Origin: DAOPYU01 sp942493245
GTDB lineage: Bacteria > Sumerlaeota > Sumerlaeia > UBA8349
Length of the DNA: 64,000 nt
Direction: 5' to 3'
NCBI GenBank assembly: GCA_942493245.1
Contig: OW818685.1
Coordinates: 3,162,001 to 3,226,000 of the forward strand
A program made the position numbers and the translations under genes. The notes under the pieces were generated by a model, which saw nothing but the letters and a program-made list of their open reading frames with translations, was not told the DNA's origin and ran no database searches. Positions 61,292-64,000 of this stretch are shown here, piece after piece; position 1 is the stretch's first letter, and every line of letters starts with the position of its first letter.

Positions 61292-63670
61292 ATGCCGATG
61301 GTATCCAAAAATTTCATCCTCCAGAAAGTCCGACTGGAATTTCTTGCCTTTCTGGCCCTTTCCGTCCTCATTTCGCACTCGAGTCTGGTGGGCGCGGAAA
61401 CACCCGTATCCGAAAAATTCCGCGCCACCATCGAGTCCGACTGGAAGGCACAGGAAGAACGCCTGCAACGCGCCTGGGACACGCCCGACGCGATTCAGAA
61501 CGTCCTGAACCGCACCGAAAAACTGCTCGCCAACCTCTCCTCGAAATCGCAAAAACTCGACCTGAGCGCCGAAACCGCCACGATAGCGAAGCTCCGCCAG
61601 GAAACGGACAATCTCGATAAACTGGACCCAAAAGAACGAACCGAACTCTACAAGAAAATCCGGTGGACCGCGCGCAATCTGGCCCTCCGCAACCCGCTCA
61701 TCGCCGATAAACCGATCGCCTTTATGAAACAACGGCGCTACATCTGTCAGATGCTCCACGAGTACACGGCGTACTACTACGACTTAGAAAACATCGCCGG
61801 AGGCGGCGTGTTCGTGCTCGAACGGCCCGGTTTCTCAGACCAGACGCGCGACCTGACGGGGGACAGTCTGCCCCGGGGCAACTACACCACCCTCGCTCTT
61901 TCCTTCGACGCCCAAACCCTCTACTTCGGCTTCGCCGACCGGGCGCCGGAAAAAACCGACTATGATTCCGACCAGCGCCGGACCTTCCACCTCTTCGCGC
62001 TCGACACCGATGGCGGAAAACCGCGTCAACTCACCCGGGGCCTGTTTGACGACACCGACCCATCTCCCCTGCCCGACGGGGGACTGGCCTTCATCTCAAC
62101 CCGCCGGGGCGGATTCGCCCGCTGCAACAACCCCTGGGAACCCCTTGCCACCGCCACCCTCCACCGGATGGACAAGGACGGCCGGAACATCCAGACCCTC
62201 TCCTTCCACGAAACCAACGAATGGCACCCCAGCGTCCTGAACGACGGACGAATCATCTACACCCGCTGGGATTATGTGGACCGCTCGGCGGCCAACTTCC
62301 ACGGCCTGTGGACCGCCAACCCCGACGGCAGCAACCCCATCGCCGTCTTTGGCAATTACACCCACCGCATCAACGCCCTCTACCAGGCGCGCGCCATTCC
62401 CGGTTCCAAGCGAATCGCCTTCATCGCCGGCGCGCACCACGCCGACGTGGGCGGGTCGCTCGTCCTGCTCGATCCCACCCATGTGGCGCTCGATCCTGAA
62501 AGTGGTGAAGACCAGTTGGATTCGATCGAAACACTCACCCCCGAGGTTTGCTTTCCCGAGGCGCCCGGCTGGCCAAAGAGTTACTTCCACAGCCCCTGGC
62601 CCCTGTCGGAAGACGTCTTCCTCACCGCCTTCAGCTTCGACCCCCTCCCCGGCATGGGGCCTAACGTCAAGGAGGACACCCGCACGGGTCTTTATTACCT
62701 GGACCGGTTCGGAAACCTCGAATTGCTCTACCGCGACCCGGACATCTCAAGCATGTATCCGATTCCGCTGACACCCCGGCCCGTTCCACCGGTCTTACCT
62801 TCTTCTTCCGATTCGACTCTCCAGGACCAGGGCACGTTCCTGCTCACCGATGTGAACCGGGGCCACTTTCCCCTCCCCGCGTCACGCCCCATCCGCAGTC
62901 TGCGTATCTTTCAGGTTCTCCCCAAAACAGACACCCACATAGTCAATCAGCCCCGCATCGGGTACGCCAATGCCGAAAGCGCGCGGATGTTGTTGGGAAC
63001 CGTCCCCGTGGAGTCGGACGGTTCCGCTTACTTCCTGGCCCCGGCGCACAAAGCCCTCTACTTCCAAGCCGTGGATGAAGACGAACGGGCGGTGCAGAGC
63101 ATGCGCAGCATCACCTACCTCCAGGCGGGCGAGCAGCGCGGCTGCGTGGGATGCCATGAGCCACGCACGACCTCGGTGAAAACCTCTCTGGCCGGGGCAC
63201 AGCCGTTGGCCATGCGCCGCCCCCCGTCCCAGATTCAACCCGGCCCGGATGGATCAAGTCCAATGGGCTTTGCCCGGTTGGTCCAACCCGTTCTGGATCG
63301 CAATTGCGTGCGTTGCCACGACGGCTCGGAAGGGGAAGACAAGAGTCCCCTAGTCCTGACCGGCAAACCTCAGGGGGACTTTACCCAGTCCTACGAGAAC
63401 CTGCGCCCCTTTGTGCGCTGGTACGAATGGGGCGACCAGAGTATCTCGGCCGTGACCACCTGGCCCGGCCGCATCGGCACGGATGCCAGCCCCCTCATGA
63501 AGATTCTGGAGGACGCCCACCACGGATCCAAACTGAATCTCACGCGCGAGGACCGGAACCGGATCAGGGTCTGGCTCGATGGAAACGCGCCCTTCTATGG
63601 CGCCTATGATGAAAAAGCAAGAGAGGCTCAGAAAAGAGGAGAAGCCATAGACCCACCGGAAGTCCAATAA
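61292..63670 (+). CDS. Hydrazine-synthase-alpha-like secreted dihaem protein
   Basis: 792 residues, GGAG before the ATG, signal peptide ending LVGAE. An N-terminal helical region (35-150) leads into a beta-propeller-like stretch with TolB-type strands (HLFALDTDGGKPRQLTRGLFDDTDPSPLPDGGLAFISTR is the core). The C-terminal part carries two haem-c motifs, CVGCH at residues 618-622 and CVRCH at 672-676, as in the hydrazine-synthase alpha-subunit-like family, which is widespread in PVC bacteria outside anammox. No beta or gamma partners are present, so true hydrazine synthesis is unlikely; a periplasmic redox or sensor role is possible. Confidence 0.85.
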   Translation: MPMVSKNFILQKVRLEFLAFLALSVLISHSSLVGAETPVSEKFRATIESDWKAQEERLQRAWDTPDAIQNVLNRTEKLLANLSSKSQKLDLSAETATIAKLRQETDNLDKLDPKERTELYKKIRWTARNLALRNPLIADKPIAFMKQRRYICQMLHEYTAYYYDLENIAGGGVFVLERPGFSDQTRDLTGDSLPRGNYTTLALSFDAQTLYFGFADRAPEKTDYDSDQRRTFHLFALDTDGGKPRQLTRGLFDDTDPSPLPDGGLAFISTRRGGFARCNNPWEPLATATLHRMDKDGRNIQTLSFHETNEWHPSVLNDGRIIYTRWDYVDRSAANFHGLWTANPDGSNPIAVFGNYTHRINALYQARAIPGSKRIAFIAGAHHADVGGSLVLLDPTHVALDPESGEDQLDSIETLTPEVCFPEAPGWPKSYFHSPWPLSEDVFLTAFSFDPLPGMGPNVKEDTRTGLYYLDRFGNLELLYRDPDISSMYPIPLTPRPVPPVLPSSSDSTLQDQGTFLLTDVNRGHFPLPASRPIRSLRIFQVLPKTDTHIVNQPRIGYANAESARMLLGTVPVESDGSAYFLAPAHKALYFQAVDEDERAVQSMRSITYLQAGEQRGCVGCHEPRTTSVKTSLAGAQPLAMRRPPSQIQPGPDGSSPMGFARLVQPVLDRNCVRCHDGSEGEDKSPLVLTGKPQGDFTQSYENLRPFVRWYEWGDQSISAVTTWPGRIGTDASPLMKILEDAHHGSKLNLTREDRNRIRVWLDGNAPFYGAYDEKAREAQKRGEAIDPPEVQ

Positions 63671-63807
63671 CGGTATCGGTATTTTGTACGCCCTTGAGCA
63701 GCCGTCGTCTCATATCTTTTGTTTTCTGGACGAGGGGGACTCGAAGGCTTGCACATCTCACGCAAAGCCGTGAAAAACACCACGCTTCAGGAAAGGGAAC
63801 CCAACAC

Positions 63808-64000
63808 ATGATCACATCTCTCCCGTTCCACCCAACCAGGAAAGTCACCCGGCTGGCGCTCTGCGCGCTGGCTCTGGTCTCTCTCCTCTGCCTCCCCCTG
63901 GCCACACAGGCCGCTCTCATGAGCGATCTGGCGCAACCCCAGGAAGGCCGCAGCATGCGGGTCAGTTCCGCCCACCGGCTCGGGCCGGACGGCAAGTTCG
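63808..64000 (+). CDS. Start of a secreted protein, possibly DUF2961-like (truncated by window)
   Basis: ATG 63808 with GGAAAGGG upstream. 64 codons are visible: a signal peptide (basic start, hydrophobic core, ATQAA cleavage region), then LMSDLAQPQEGRSMRVSSAHRLGPDGKF. The DLAQ...RVSS arrangement recalls the N-terminus of DUF2961 proteins, but too little is seen for firm assignment. Confidence 0.6.
   Translation, partial: MITSLPFHPTRKVTRLALCALALVSLLCLPLATQAALMSDLAQPQEGRSMRVSSAHRLGPDGKF

Noticed and set aside
61292..63670. True hydrazine synthase and anammox metabolism
   Set aside because: Only an alpha-like protein is present, with no beta/gamma subunits or hydrazine dehydrogenase nearby, and the context is carbohydrate degradation.
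1..64000. CRISPR arrays, prophage or plasmid replication modules
   Set aside because: No regularly spaced direct repeats, cas genes, phage structural genes, integrase or replication initiator were seen.

Overview
The window is a high-GC chromosomal segment of a free-living, carbohydrate-degrading Gram-negative-type bacterium. Large secreted lamin-tail/CotH proteins, right-handed beta-helix proteins, a hydrazine-synthase-alpha-like dihaem protein, GH43 and GH78 enzymes, secretin-domain proteins and abundant hairpin-rich intergenic repeats together point to the PVC/FCB neighbourhood (Planctomycetota, Lentisphaerota, Kiritimatiellota, Sumerlaeota or Hydrogenedentota). There is no rRNA or ribosomal protein here to settle the phylum, so this is inference. 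I see no tRNA, rRNA, CRISPR array, phage or plasmid replication gene.

Layout. 1-10.7 kb (mostly minus strand): a truncated GH43 glycosidase, a one-TM hypothetical protein coupled to a multi-receiver hybrid 'kinase' that has lost nearly all phosphoryl-accepting residues, an ArnT-like GT39 membrane glycosyltransferase, GrpE and a GH78 rhamnosidase. 10.8-19.9 kb: an internally deleted IS30 relic, a frameshifted SDR-like gene, a DNA methyltransferase fused to an SNase-like domain, a giant AsmA-like protein with a Thr-Pro tail, and a nucleoside-hydrolase-like gene split by an intact IS30-family element. 20-30 kb: a ferredoxin-type aldo/keto reductase, a KaiC-like/PPDK-like fusion, a polytopic membrane protein, and a DtxR-FeoA-FeoB iron uptake cluster. 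30-36.6 kb: a giant CotH/lamin-tail protein divergent from an MFS transporter. 36.9-42.7 kb: a TPR/FxLYD lipoprotein, two back-to-back minimal secretins, an acidic-tailed unknown and a PilT-like ATPase, the best candidate for an undescribed envelope machine. 43-46 kb: RdgB, then an operator-controlled Fe-ADH/Zn-ADH operon. 46.9-55.7 kb: a second giant CotH/lamin-tail protein and a shorter tandem paralogue. 55.7-64 kb: a CDF metal exporter and a beta-helix protein bracketed by inverted copies of a ~350-bp multi-hairpin repeat, then a GH-A-like hydrolase, the dihaem hydrazine-synthase-alpha-like protein and the start of another secreted protein.

Working together: the glycosidases, beta-helix proteins and GH-A-like protein fit extracellular polysaccharide breakdown, with MFS import and dehydrogenases downstream. 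The secretin/PilT block could supply an outer-membrane export route or pilus. The iron cluster would feed the Fe-S and haem proteins. The intergenic DNA is unusually rich in perfect or near-perfect inverted repeats, several built from reiterated short words.
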